From SAR116 cluster bacterium AG-447-A06 (GTDB lineage: Bacteria > Pseudomonadota > Alphaproteobacteria > Puniceispirillales > Puniceispirillaceae), in contig QCPZ01000003.1 of assembly GCA_003212345.1 (NCBI GenBank), forward strand, positions 82,287-146,286: a stretch of DNA of 64,000 nt, given 5' to 3'. Each line of letters opens with the position of its first letter. The stretch's first letter is position 1. The notes under the pieces are model-generated. The model did not search any database. It was not told the DNA's origin and was given only the letters and a program-made list of their open reading frames with translations. A program made the translations under genes and the position numbers. Below, one piece after another: positions 1 to 8,669 of this stretch.

Positions 1-753
1 CATTTTACGGTGAATCCAAGCTGTTAGCGGGCTAAAGACGCTAAACGCAACACCTGATGAAATAATTTCATACTGTGCGGCTCCATTCTGCATTTGAAAT
101 TTCGGGTCAAAACTAACGCCAGCACTATCAAATGCCATTTTCAGCGCCTTGGTAATATGATGCTCAGGAAGAAAACTTGCACATGATCGTCCTGCGAGAT
201 CATGAGGTTCAATAACAGATTTTCTCAATAAAGGATCTCCTGACGGTAAAGCGCAAACGCAATCAACATCGAACCGCCGGCATTTGATTAAATCAGTGTC
301 TTCCCCGCGCTCCGCAAGGCCAATATCGAATCGCTGCGCCTCTATACTTGAAATTACTTCAGGTGATTTTTGAACCGCAACCTGAAATCCGGCTTTTGGA
401 TGGTTTTTGGAAAATTTGGCGATTACACCCGGTAAGAAATGTTCGGAGAGAACCGGCATTGAACTCACGGTTATTTTTGTTGGGCTTGCTTCGACACCGG
501 CTTGCAATAGCTGATGCAGTTCGTCAACCTGTTCCAAAATTTCGGTGGCTTTTTCAAGAAGAAAAAATGTTTCTGGCATTGGCATCAATCGGCCTTTCTC
601 GCGCTTAAATATCGGATAATTCAGATTTTTTTCTAGTTCTTTGACCGTTGCGCTTAGGGCTGGCTGGGTGCGTCCTAATTCACGGGCGGCTGCCGAAATA
701 GATCCGCTTTTCATGATCTCGCGGATAACTGTCATTTGCCACAAGCTAATCAT
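1..753 (-). CDS. LysR-family transcriptional regulator (C-terminus beyond window)
   Basis: This is a reverse-strand reading frame open from 753 to the left edge (251 residues visible), starting at an ATG on the complement of 751-753 behind a GGCAGGG stretch. The first 60 residues form a LysR winged helix-turn-helix (SGSISAAARELGRTQPALS). An effector-binding region follows (SSMPVLSEHFLPGVIAKFS and FDIGLAERGED). The protein is incomplete: about 50 residues of a usual LysR protein lie outside the window. It is transcribed away from the TAXI/TRAP operon, so by the usual LysR arrangement it probably controls that operon. The inducer is not readable from sequence. The family is certain; the target is inference. 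Confidence 0.85.
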   Translation of the reverse strand, partial: MISLWQMTVIREIMKSGSISAAARELGRTQPALSATVKELEKNLNYPIFKREKGRLMPMPETFFLLEKATEILEQVDELHQLLQAGVEASPTKITVSSMPVLSEHFLPGVIAKFSKNHPKAGFQVAVQKSPEVISSIEAQRFDIGLAERGEDTDLIKCRRFDVDCVCALPSGDPLLRKSVIEPHDLAGRSCASFLPEHHITKALKMAFDSAGVSFDPKFQMQNGAAQYEIISSGVAFSVFSPLTAWIHRKM

Positions 754-1076
754 ACCCTGCCTCGAATGGTTCTCTTTCGTCTTTATGATTAGACATAGAG
801 GTAGCCCATAAATTTTATTTATGGAATCAGAATAATTTATAATTTGTATTAATGGAAGCTAAAGCGCTAAATTTTAGTCAGGGTGAAATGTTTAGAGTTA
901 ACCCGTCGATTGGCAAATGGGGGATTGGCTGATCTATGGTGACACTGCGTTGGTGTCATTGTGGCTTCAGACATTCGTTCCTTCATTTGTTTGGCGAAGC
1001 GTTTGGCGAAGAAAATGCCGGTAGGTAATTAGTCGCGACTGCTTCACTAATTAATAAAACTGAAGTGGAGGAACCC
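754..1076. promoter_or_regulatory. Divergent LysR/TAXI intergenic region
   Basis: This 323-base gap between the divergent LysR gene and the TAXI receptor must hold both promoters. It is AT-rich near 800-870, with several interleaved TTTAT/ATAAT tracts where LysR T-N11-A boxes would be expected, but no single box is clear. Near 989-1011 an 11-base direct repeat (GTTTGGCGAAG, two copies one base apart) lies 66 bases before the TAXI start. No RNA gene or riboswitch was recognised. Confidence 0.4.
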
Positions 1077-2072
1077 ATGAAATACTTAAGCAAGCTATTC
1101 GCAACAGCTTTGGTTTCATTGCTTGCGATGGGCGGCGTAGCTCAAGCGCAAGATATGAAATTTTTTAGGATTGGTACTGGTGGAGCCGGTGGCACATATT
1201 TTCCAATTGGTGGCCTGATTGCAAATGCAATTTCCAGCCCACCGGGCGCGCGTTCTTGTGAAAAGGGCGGAACCTGTGGTGTGCCTGGATTGGTTGCTAT
1301 CGCTGTTTCAACAAATGCATCTGTGTTTAACATGAACGCCGTGCAGGCAGGCAACCTTGAAGCTGGCCTTGCTGGTGCTCAAAGCGTGACACAAGGTTAT
1401 GAAGGCACGGGAAAATTCAAAGGCGACAAGAAAGATAAAGTCCGGATCATTGCCAATCTCTATCCAGAAGACATGCACCTTGTGCTGCCAAAAGGCGGTA
1501 AGCTCAATAGTCTTAAAGACCTCGAGGGTAAAAGAGTTGGTGTTGCGTCAGCCGGTTCAGGAACTCAGGTTTCTGTGAAAATGATCCTTAAACATTACGG
1601 TATTTCAGTAAAAGAGAATGAATTGGGATTAAAGCAGAGCGCACAGCGTCTCGCTGACGGCCAACTCGATGCTTTTTTCTATGCCGGTGGTACACCGTTT
1701 GCTGCTCTCATTCAGTTGGGATCAACCAAAGGATTTGAGTTATACAATTTCTCAGCCTCAGAACGCAAAGAAATTAACAAAATCATTCCTTACTATGTTG
1801 AGTCAAAGATTCCTGCCGGAACTTATGAGACAATTGGCTATGATGTTGCAACAGTCGCGGTCAACGGTCAGCTCGTGACATCAATTGACCAGCCAGAAGA
1901 TCTAATCTACGGAATCACCAAGGCTTTATGGAGCAAGAAGACCCGTGGTTTGCTCGATAAAGGCCACTCAAAAGGTAAGGCGATCCAATTGGAAACAGCT
2001 CTCAAGGGTGTTTTGATTCCGGTTCATCCAGGTGCTGCTAAATTCTACAAAGAAAAAGGACTAATGAAATAA
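1077..2072 (+). CDS. TAXI-family TRAP transporter substrate-binding protein
   Basis: This is the periplasmic receptor of a TRAP (tripartite ATP-independent periplasmic) transporter, TAXI family, 331 residues. The ATG at 1077 follows a TGGAGG ribosome site; an in-frame GTG at 1065 lies inside that site and is less likely. Residues 1-25 are a Sec signal peptide ending AQAQ. The mature part begins with FFRIGTGGAGGTYFPIGG, the TAXI hallmark. Later segments typical of the family are LEGKRVGVASAGSGTQVS and DGQLDAFFYAGG. Two Cys near the N-terminus (ARSCEKGGTCG) could form a disulfide. It is followed by a strong hairpin and then the fused permease. Ligands of characterised TAXI proteins include glutamate and related small acids; the ligand here is unknown. 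Confidence 0.92.
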   Translation: MKYLSKLFATALVSLLAMGGVAQAQDMKFFRIGTGGAGGTYFPIGGLIANAISSPPGARSCEKGGTCGVPGLVAIAVSTNASVFNMNAVQAGNLEAGLAGAQSVTQGYEGTGKFKGDKKDKVRIIANLYPEDMHLVLPKGGKLNSLKDLEGKRVGVASAGSGTQVSVKMILKHYGISVKENELGLKQSAQRLADGQLDAFFYAGGTPFAALIQLGSTKGFELYNFSASERKEINKIIPYYVESKIPAGTYETIGYDVATVAVNGQLVTSIDQPEDLIYGITKALWSKKTRGLLDKGHSKGKAIQLETALKGVLIPVHPGAAKFYKEKGLMK

Positions 2073-2088
2073 TTAACCCTCATTAGCG

Positions 2089-2132
2089 AGTTGCAGAGGC
2101 GTTTCTACGAATGCCTCTGCAACTATTTTTTT
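2089..2132 (+). terminator. Strong hairpin with T-tract between TAXI receptor and permease
   Basis: A 12-base perfect stem (AGTTGCAGAGGC paired with GCCTCTGCAACT, 12-base loop) is followed by A and seven T. It has the form of a Rho-independent terminator, but the next gene is its transporter partner, so partial termination or 3'-end protection of the receptor message is likely. Confidence 0.8.
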
Positions 2133-2175
2133 GATCATTTTAAGCGCTTAAATGCGTATGAATGAGGACACGGTA

Positions 2176-4269
2176 ATGGCTGAACTCGACATTAAGAAAG
2201 CTGAAGAGTTAGAGGAAAAATATGACTCCGGGCTTCAAACTCGTGTCATTGGACCTTACCTCGTAAAATTTTCGTTTTATTTTTCTATCATTTTTGCCGC
2301 ATATCATTATGTCACCGCAGGCATAGGTGTACCTATTGATTATTGGCACATGGGCTCGCACATGGCTGGGGTCATGATTTTAGTGTTTATTGGATTTCCG
2401 GCTTTTCGAGGCAGACACAGTAATAAAATGCGACCAAATAGTTGGTGGATTTACGGAAATGTACCAATCTGGGACTGGCTTTTTATTGTCGCGGGCGTCG
2501 CGTCTGCTTATTATGTTGGCGTCACCTGGTATGAGATTGATTTCGAGTTTCTGGGTGGGCGGTTTCAACTGCCTGATCAGGTGATGCGTCAAGGTAATCC
2601 TGCAACAATTGATGTTGTTTTTGGCACTATACTCGTAGTTGTGTTGCTTGAAGCCGTTCGTCGTACCCTTGGCATTATTGTGCCGATCATTATTTGTATT
2701 TTTACAGTCTACGCCGTATTTGGCATGTATATGCCGTTTCAAATTTTAAAGCATCCCGGCGTAAGCTGGGATTTGTTTATCAATAGTATGTATTTCCCTG
2801 AAGAAGGAATTTTTGGGGTAACGCTGTGGATCGTTTCAACCGTGGTGTTTCATTTTGTGCTGTTTGGTATTCTTGCCCAACGAATGGGCTTAGGACAATT
2901 CTTTGTTGATGTTGCGACTGTTGCTGCGGGGCGCTATACCGGTGGCCTTGCTAAGGTCAGCGTGGTGTCATCGGCCTTTTTTGGAACAATCTCAGGATCA
3001 TCAATTGCTAATACCGTTTCTACGGGGTCTTTGACAATTCCAAACATGAAGCGGATGGGGTATCCCGGTCATTTGGCAGGTGGTGTCGAAGCGGCATCAA
3101 GCGCCGGTGGACAGATCACCCCACCAATCATGGGTGCTGCTGCGTTTGTCATGGCTGAATTTCTCGAGCTTCCATACACTACCATCATTCTAGCCGCATT
3201 GGTTCCGGCCGCCATGCATTATGTTGGCGTGATATCAATTGTCCATTTCAAAGCAAAACGCCTCGGTCTGAAAGGTATGCCGGACTCGGAAATCCCAAAA
3301 CTTTGGGATGTAATCAGACGGGGATGGCCAACAGCTATCCCACTCGCGGTGCTAATCTATGTTTTATTTAGCGGTTACTCGCCCCACATGGCAGCCTTCT
3401 GGGGGATCACTACTGCATTGGTTGTTGGCTTTTTGAACCCAATGCACCGTATTGGTATCAACGATATTATGGAAGGCTGTGTAACCGGTGTGAAATACGC
3501 ACTTGCGGTTGGCGCGGTCTGTTCTGCCATTGGTATTGTTGTTGGAGTTGTAAACACAACTGGCCTTGGATTTCGGCTGGGTTTTATGGTTACTGAAGTG
3601 GCAGTTAATTTTGGTGAGGCGACGCTGCCATTGATCGCCTGGTTTCCACTGGCAGATTTTGATTTGCAAGATCTAACCTTATTCATCTCGCTGATTATGA
3701 TTGCGGTTACCTGTATTTTTATGGGTGCTGGATTGCCAACCACAGCGCTTTATATCATGTTGGCGACAGTAGCACAGCCGGCGCTTGGCAACCTCGGTGT
3801 TCCACCACTCGCATCACATTTGTTTGTGCTTTACTATGGTGTTATCTCAGAAATTACTCCGCCGGTGTGTGCGTCTGCATACGCGGCTGCTGGCATTGCT
3901 GGGTCAAACCCATTTAAGACAGGCCTATCAGCGTTTTCTCTCGGCATTGGTAAACTTTTGGTGCCGATGGTATTTGTCTATTCACCAGCTATGTTAATCG
4001 TTCTTGATGATTATTTCACCTGGGCTGAATTTATTCAAACTGCAGCTACATGTGCACTTGGGGTGTTTTTGTTGTCCGCTTCAGTTGCAGGGTACTTCCT
4101 TGCGTTTATGAATGGCCCAAGCCGTGTCATGTTTGCTCTTGCGGGGTTACTTCTGGTATCTCCCAGCACTACTGCAATACTTTATGCATTGCTGTTGGCT
4201 TCGCCTGTCTTGGCACATCAAATTTATGAGCGGTATTTTAATAAAGGTCACCTGACGAAGGAGACTTGA
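2176..4269 (+). CDS. TRAP transporter fused permease (DctQ-DctM type)
   Basis: This is the integral membrane component that uses the ion gradient to import the ligand delivered by the TAXI receptor. The small (DctQ-like) and large (DctM-like) subunits are fused, as is usual for TAXI systems. The ATG at 2176 has a GAGGA seven bases upstream; in-frame ATGs at 2152 and 2158 are alternatives with poorer ribosome sites. About 697 residues are almost entirely hydrophobic helices. DctM-type motifs are present: SAFFGTISGSSIANTVSTG, a TIPNMKRMGYPGHLAGGVE stretch, and GAGLPTTALYIMLA near the C-terminal half. The stop overlaps the start of the cupin gene by one base, so it heads a tightly coupled operon. 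Confidence 0.92.
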   Translation: MAELDIKKAEELEEKYDSGLQTRVIGPYLVKFSFYFSIIFAAYHYVTAGIGVPIDYWHMGSHMAGVMILVFIGFPAFRGRHSNKMRPNSWWIYGNVPIWDWLFIVAGVASAYYVGVTWYEIDFEFLGGRFQLPDQVMRQGNPATIDVVFGTILVVVLLEAVRRTLGIIVPIIICIFTVYAVFGMYMPFQILKHPGVSWDLFINSMYFPEEGIFGVTLWIVSTVVFHFVLFGILAQRMGLGQFFVDVATVAAGRYTGGLAKVSVVSSAFFGTISGSSIANTVSTGSLTIPNMKRMGYPGHLAGGVEAASSAGGQITPPIMGAAAFVMAEFLELPYTTIILAALVPAAMHYVGVISIVHFKAKRLGLKGMPDSEIPKLWDVIRRGWPTAIPLAVLIYVLFSGYSPHMAAFWGITTALVVGFLNPMHRIGINDIMEGCVTGVKYALAVGAVCSAIGIVVGVVNTTGLGFRLGFMVTEVAVNFGEATLPLIAWFPLADFDLQDLTLFISLIMIAVTCIFMGAGLPTTALYIMLATVAQPALGNLGVPPLASHLFVLYYGVISEITPPVCASAYAAAGIAGSNPFKTGLSAFSLGIGKLLVPMVFVYSPAMLIVLDDYFTWAEFIQTAATCALGVFLLSASVAGYFLAFMNGPSRVMFALAGLLLVSPSTTAILYALLLASPVLAHQIYERYFNKGHLTKET

Positions 4270-4622
4270 TGCAACCAGTTTCACGCAGCACTCAAACAGC
4301 TTATAAATGGGGTGAGGGTGGCGTTGGATGGCCCCTTGTTGATACTCATGGACTATTGGTTGTTGAAGAAACTATGGCGCCTGGCTGTAGTGAAAAGCGC
4401 CACCATCACAATAAAGCTACTCAATGTTTTTACATCCTTGAGGGCACTGCGTTGATGAAAATTGATGGCCAAAATATAGTTCTTGTCCAAGGTATGGCCT
4501 TGCAGATACAACCGGAAACTGACCATGCCATTGCCAATGAGAGCTCCAAGGAAATCCGGTTTTTGGTGATTTCAGCGCCATCAACGCGGTCTGACCGACA
4601 TGAAATTGGGGTGAAAAAATGA
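4269..4622 (+). CDS. Cupin-domain protein
   Basis: A small 117-residue single-domain cupin. The metal-site motif 1 is visible as HHHNKATQCFYILEG and motif 2 as IQPETDHAIAN, so a metal ion is probably bound by His residues of the beta-barrel. Its ATG overlaps the permease stop by one base behind AAGGAG, and its own stop overlaps the next start (ATGA). Small cupins in amine-catabolic operons can be isomerases, dioxygenases or sensors; nothing in the sequence decides which. Domain call is firm, function unknown. Confidence 0.8.
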   Translation: MQPVSRSTQTAYKWGEGGVGWPLVDTHGLLVVEETMAPGCSEKRHHHNKATQCFYILEGTALMKIDGQNIVLVQGMALQIQPETDHAIANESSKEIRFLVISAPSTRSDRHEIGVKK

Positions 4623-5875
4623 TTCAGCCAAAACCCACAATTGATGTTGCTGTTGTTGGTGCAGGGATCATTGGTGTTTGCATGGCACTCGAACTTGCTG
4701 AACGTGGCCTGAAGGTCACTATCTTTGACCCAGCACCTGTTTGCAGCAAGACCAGCTATGGTAATGCTGGTGTTATTTCGCCTTGGACATGTGTTCCGCA
4801 ATCAATGCCGGGCTTGTGGAAGCAGGTCCCGGGTTGGTTGATTGACCCGGATGGGCCGGTTTCAATTCGTCCAAGCTATATGCCAAAACTGTTGCCATGG
4901 GTGCTACGGTTCATTGCGGCGGGCCGCTCACAACGCATTGACCCCGTTGCAGATGCTATGTTTCGTCTAAGTAAAGGCAGTGTTGCTGCCTATAAAAAGC
5001 GGCTCGATGGAACGGGTAAGGAAAACCTCGTTCGTGACTCCATGTATGTCCATGTGTACCGGAGTTCAAAATCAGCATCACTAGACCATTTGGGATGGCA
5101 GTTGCGACAAGCACGCCAAGTGCCAATCGAGCTAATTGACAAGGCGGCTTTGAGGGAAATTGAACCCGAAATTGCCGATCAATATCAGGCTGCCATACTT
5201 ATCAAACAGCAGGGACGAGCAAGTGACCCCGCTGGCATCGGCATTGCATTGGCTGAAAAAGCTTTGGCTAAAGGGGCCAGTCATCTTCAAACGATGGTGC
5301 AGGAGATTAACCCCGATCAGGGAGAGGGCTGCCGATTGGTGACGGATCAGGGTGACTATAGGGCCGAAAAAATTGTTCTGGCGGCAGGAGTTTGGTCGTG
5401 TCAGTTGTTGAAAAGATTTGGCATTAAGCTGCCGCTTGAAGCTGAACGTGGATATCATCTGGTGCTGCGCAATCCGGGCGTTACCATCAATAATTCAGTT
5501 ATGGATGCCGAGCAGAAATATGTAGCTAGTTTGATGAAAGCGGGCGTCAGGGTTGCGGGCACGGCTGAGTTTGCTGGTATTGATGCGGCCCCAAATTATG
5601 TTCGCGCTCATCGGTTTGCACAGCAGGCCAAGAAGCTTTTTCCTAGGTTAAACATCACTAATCCGGAGGAGTGGATGGGGGCACGTCCCAGTTTTCCTGA
5701 TAGCCTCCCTTGCCTCGGTGAAATTCCCGGTTTGAAGAATATTGTTGCTGCTTTTGGGCATTCCCATTACGGGCTTGGCATGGGGCCTGGTACCAGTGAG
5801 GTTATAGCCGATTATATCACGAGGGCTGCTCACTGTGAGAGTTTACTGCCATATAGTATTGAACGATTCCAATGA
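4619..5875 (+). CDS. FAD-dependent oxidoreductase, D-amino-acid dehydrogenase (DadA) family
   Basis: A 418-residue flavoprotein of the DAO/DadA superfamily. An FAD-binding Rossmann motif VGAGIIGVCMALELAERG lies near residues 14-31, with the acidic end of beta-2 (TIFDPA). The C-terminal FAD contact region appears as GHSHYGLGMGPGTSEVIADY. DadA-type enzymes oxidise D-amino acids or related secondary amines to imines and pass electrons to the quinone pool. It is translationally coupled on both sides (ATGA overlaps). Here the substrate is probably whatever the TAXI/TRAP system imports, which is inference. Confidence 0.82.
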   Translation: MIQPKPTIDVAVVGAGIIGVCMALELAERGLKVTIFDPAPVCSKTSYGNAGVISPWTCVPQSMPGLWKQVPGWLIDPDGPVSIRPSYMPKLLPWVLRFIAAGRSQRIDPVADAMFRLSKGSVAAYKKRLDGTGKENLVRDSMYVHVYRSSKSASLDHLGWQLRQARQVPIELIDKAALREIEPEIADQYQAAILIKQQGRASDPAGIGIALAEKALAKGASHLQTMVQEINPDQGEGCRLVTDQGDYRAEKIVLAAGVWSCQLLKRFGIKLPLEAERGYHLVLRNPGVTINNSVMDAEQKYVASLMKAGVRVAGTAEFAGIDAAPNYVRAHRFAQQAKKLFPRLNITNPEEWMGARPSFPDSLPCLGEIPGLKNIVAAFGHSHYGLGMGPGTSEVIADYITRAAHCESLLPYSIERFQ

Positions 5876-6987
5876 CCCAGTCAGCAAAGTCAAATTTTGA
5901 TGCCATTATTGCCGGCGGGGGGTTGATCGGTCTTTCAATTGGTTATGGGTTGTCACGGCTTGGTTTGTCAGTCCTTTTGTTGGATGCGAAAGATACCGCC
6001 ATTAGGGCGGCGCGTGGTAATTTTGGATTAGTATGGGTTCAGGGCAAAGGCGCCTATTTTCCTTCCTATGCTGATTGGACGATGCGATCGTCTGAACTGT
6101 GGCCAAATCTGGCTGATGAATTACAGGACATTGATGGACCCAAGTTGGGCTTGCATCAAAATGGTGGCCTTAGCATTTGTCTTAGTGAGGCTGAAATGCA
6201 ACAGCGTTTCGATAAGCTTGAGCACCTTCGTGTGCATCAGAATGGCCGTTTTCATTTCGAGATGCTTGACCGTGCTGCTGTGAAGGAGATTATGCCGGGT
6301 ATAGGGCCACGGGTTCTAGGAGCGGCGTATTGTGCGCATGATGGACATGTAAACCCACTTTATCTAATGCGTGCCCTTCAAACTGGATTAATCCGCAATG
6401 GCGGTGTTTGCCTCTCAAATTCGCCAGTGTCTGACATTCGTAAAAATGGCAGCGCCATTAATGTTTCTACCCCAAAGGATAATTTTGAATGCCAGCGGTT
6501 AGTTCTGGCAGCCGGTCTTGCCAATGCCGGACTCGCGCCGATGGTTGGTTTGGAGCAATCCGTAACACCGCAAAAGGGACAAATTGTTATTACCGAGAAA
6601 CTAGACCAGCAACTGCCTCTACCCACATTACTTTTACGGCAAACTGACGAGGGCGGGTTGATGATCGGTGACAGCCACGAAGATTGTGGATTTGATACCA
6701 GCGTGTCCCCTAACGTCGTTAGCGGCATTGCCGATCGGGCATTGGCTACCTTGCCAGCCCTCGCTGATGTTGGTGTTGTTCGTAGCTGGGCGGCACTTCG
6801 GGTTATGTCTAAAGACGGTTACCCTATTTATGACCAGTCTGAAACAATGTCGGGGGCATTTGCGATATCATGCCATAGTGGCGTAACATTATCGGCCGCA
6901 CATGCGTTTGACCTAGCAGGCTATATTGCAGAGGGTGAATTAGGGCAGGAGCTTGATGGATTTTCCCAGAGGCGATTTGATGTTTAG
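5872..6987 (+). CDS. FAD-dependent oxidoreductase, DAO superfamily
   Basis: A 371-residue flavoprotein with the dinucleotide motif AGGGLIGLSIGYGLSRLG near residues 14-31 and LLLDAKD at the end of beta-2. A DAO-fold C-terminus carries SWAALRVMSKDGYPIYD and CHSGVTLSAAHAFDLAGY. It is distinct in sequence from the preceding DadA-like protein, so this is not a recent tandem copy. The start overlaps the upstream stop by four bases. Glycine oxidase, sarcosine oxidase and opine or hydroxyproline dehydrogenase subunits share this fold; which reaction occurs cannot be read from the sequence. Confidence 0.78.
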   Translation: MTQSAKSNFDAIIAGGGLIGLSIGYGLSRLGLSVLLLDAKDTAIRAARGNFGLVWVQGKGAYFPSYADWTMRSSELWPNLADELQDIDGPKLGLHQNGGLSICLSEAEMQQRFDKLEHLRVHQNGRFHFEMLDRAAVKEIMPGIGPRVLGAAYCAHDGHVNPLYLMRALQTGLIRNGGVCLSNSPVSDIRKNGSAINVSTPKDNFECQRLVLAAGLANAGLAPMVGLEQSVTPQKGQIVITEKLDQQLPLPTLLLRQTDEGGLMIGDSHEDCGFDTSVSPNVVSGIADRALATLPALADVGVVRSWAALRVMSKDGYPIYDQSETMSGAFAISCHSGVTLSAAHAFDLAGYIAEGELGQELDGFSQRRFDV

Positions 6988-7282
6988 GCCTGTTATGACA
7001 AAGACTGGCAAGCCCGTTGAATTTCAGTTTGAGGATGAAATTATAACGGCCATTGATGGCGATAATGTTGCCGCCGCGCTGTTGAAGGCTGGCAAAATTC
7101 AATTTCGGACAGCCAAAAAACATGACACCCGCGGGCCTTATTGCATGATGGGTGTCTGTTTTGAGTGCCTTGTTGAAATTGATGGTAGGCCCAATCAACA
7201 AGCCTGCCAGGCTATGATACGTGATGGTATGCAAATCCGGCGGCAGCAGGCCCCAGATTTGGATGGCGACTTCGAGGGATAG
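6980..7282 (+). CDS. (2Fe-2S)-binding small subunit of a multi-subunit amine/opine dehydrogenase
   Basis: A protein of 100 residues. The ATG at 6980 has AGAGG seven bases upstream and overlaps the previous gene by eight bases; an ATG at 6956 is an alternative. It shows a plant-type ferredoxin-like cluster motif C-x4-C-x2-C-x11-C (CMMGVCFECLVEIDGRPNQ, then QAC). The fold matches the N-terminal domain of sarcosine oxidase alpha and the small subunits of hydrogen cyanide synthase (HcnA), opine oxidases and D-hydroxyproline dehydrogenase. Together with the next two genes it makes a complete three-subunit set, and probably relays electrons from the flavin subunits. Confidence 0.85.
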   Translation: MFRPVMTKTGKPVEFQFEDEIITAIDGDNVAAALLKAGKIQFRTAKKHDTRGPYCMMGVCFECLVEIDGRPNQQACQAMIRDGMQIRRQQAPDLDGDFEG

Positions 7283-7286
7283 GCCG

Positions 7287-8669
7287 ATGACAGATCAACA
7301 TTTCCAAGTCGCCATCATTGGTGCTGGTCCCGCTGGTATGGCGGCCGCATGTACAACTACAAAAGCCGGCCTTCACACCATTGTTATTGACGATCAGAAA
7401 GATAGTGGGGGTCAGGTATATCGTAATCTGAAAGCTAATCATTCGTTGTCCCCGACCTATCTTGGCGATAGCTATTATGCTGGGACAAAGCTATCTAATG
7501 ACTTTGCTGCATGTGGGGCAAATTATTTGACTGATTGCACGGTTTGGCAAATTACCAACAGTCATGAAATAGCCCTTGTTTCGTGCGGCAAAGCCGAATT
7601 AATTACTGCTGATTATATTATCATTGCAACGGGGGCAATTGAACGAGCAATGCCGGTCAAAGGATGGACACTTCCTGGTGTGATGAGTGTTGGTGGAGCG
7701 CAGACATTGCTCAAGCAGGCAGCTCTTGGCGCTGATGAGGCCGTTTTTGTGGGGTCTGGCCCTCTGCTATATCTAACCGTTTGGCAGTATATCAACGCGG
7801 GCTTATCTGTTCGTGCCGTTCTTGATACCACTGGAAGATCTCAATGGCTGTCTGCGCTTCCGTTTGCGCCATTGGCGTTCCTGCAGCCTGATATGCTGGC
7901 AATGGGGCAGAAATGGCTTCGTGAAATCCGCCAAAAAGTGGATGTAATCACAAATGTTGAGGGGGTTGAGATTGCCGGCCGGTCTCGGGTAGAAGGGCTG
8001 TCCTACACAACTTCATCACGTGAAAGAATTGATTTGCCGGCAAAGTATGTGTTTTTGCATCAGGGCGTTATTCCTAATATTAATCTGTCAATGGCGACTG
8101 GCTTAGAACATCGCTGGGATCAAAAAGCGCACTACTGGACGCCCGTAACTGATGCAACCGGCAAATCATCGGACGAACAGATTTATATAGCGGGAGATGG
8201 TAACGGGGTTGGCGGTGCCAAGGCCGCGGCAATTACTGGGCGATTAAGCGCAAGTGCAATTGTGGCGCGGTATGGAAAACCAAGACTTATGGCACAGCTC
8301 TATTATAAATTACGTCATTTACATTTTCTGAGTATAAGGCCGTTTCTTGACCGCCTTTACCTACCAGAAGTCCGATTCCGAATTCCACAAAATGATGAAA
8401 CAATTATCTGTCGGTGTGAGGCTGTTACCAAGGCGGATATCTCCGCTGCCCTTGGCAGTGGTGCGACAGGACCAAACCAGCTAAAGGCTTTTAGCCGCGC
8501 TGGTATGGGGCGTTGTCAGGGTCGCACTTGTGGGTTGATGGTCCAAGAAATGATCGCCGATCATACTGGCCAATCAATGGCAGCAATCGGCTATTACCGC
8601 TTACGCCCGCCGGTAAAGCCAATTACGTTGGCCGCACTTGCCAGCTTAGAGGGCACATGGCCACAGTAA
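7287..8669 (+). CDS. NAD(P)/FAD-dependent alpha subunit with C-terminal BFD-like 2Fe-2S domain
   Basis: A protein of 460 residues from the ATG at 7287 (GAGGGA upstream, four bases after the previous stop). The N-terminal FAD motif is AIIGAGPAGMAAACTTTKAG. A second nucleotide-binding region is at DEAVFVGSGPLLYLT. At about residue 372 a BFD-like cysteine cluster begins with ICRCEAV and continues GMGRCQGRTCG. This architecture is that of HcnB, opine oxidase A and the alpha subunit of D-hydroxyproline dehydrogenase. It should form a complex with the 2Fe-2S protein before it and the DAO-type subunit after it. The order small Fe-S, alpha, beta matches those known complexes. Confidence 0.87.
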   Translation: MTDQHFQVAIIGAGPAGMAAACTTTKAGLHTIVIDDQKDSGGQVYRNLKANHSLSPTYLGDSYYAGTKLSNDFAACGANYLTDCTVWQITNSHEIALVSCGKAELITADYIIIATGAIERAMPVKGWTLPGVMSVGGAQTLLKQAALGADEAVFVGSGPLLYLTVWQYINAGLSVRAVLDTTGRSQWLSALPFAPLAFLQPDMLAMGQKWLREIRQKVDVITNVEGVEIAGRSRVEGLSYTTSSRERIDLPAKYVFLHQGVIPNINLSMATGLEHRWDQKAHYWTPVTDATGKSSDEQIYIAGDGNGVGGAKAAAITGRLSASAIVARYGKPRLMAQLYYKLRHLHFLSIRPFLDRLYLPEVRFRIPQNDETIICRCEAVTKADISAALGSGATGPNQLKAFSRAGMGRCQGRTCGLMVQEMIADHTGQSMAAIGYYRLRPPVKPITLAALASLEGTWPQ

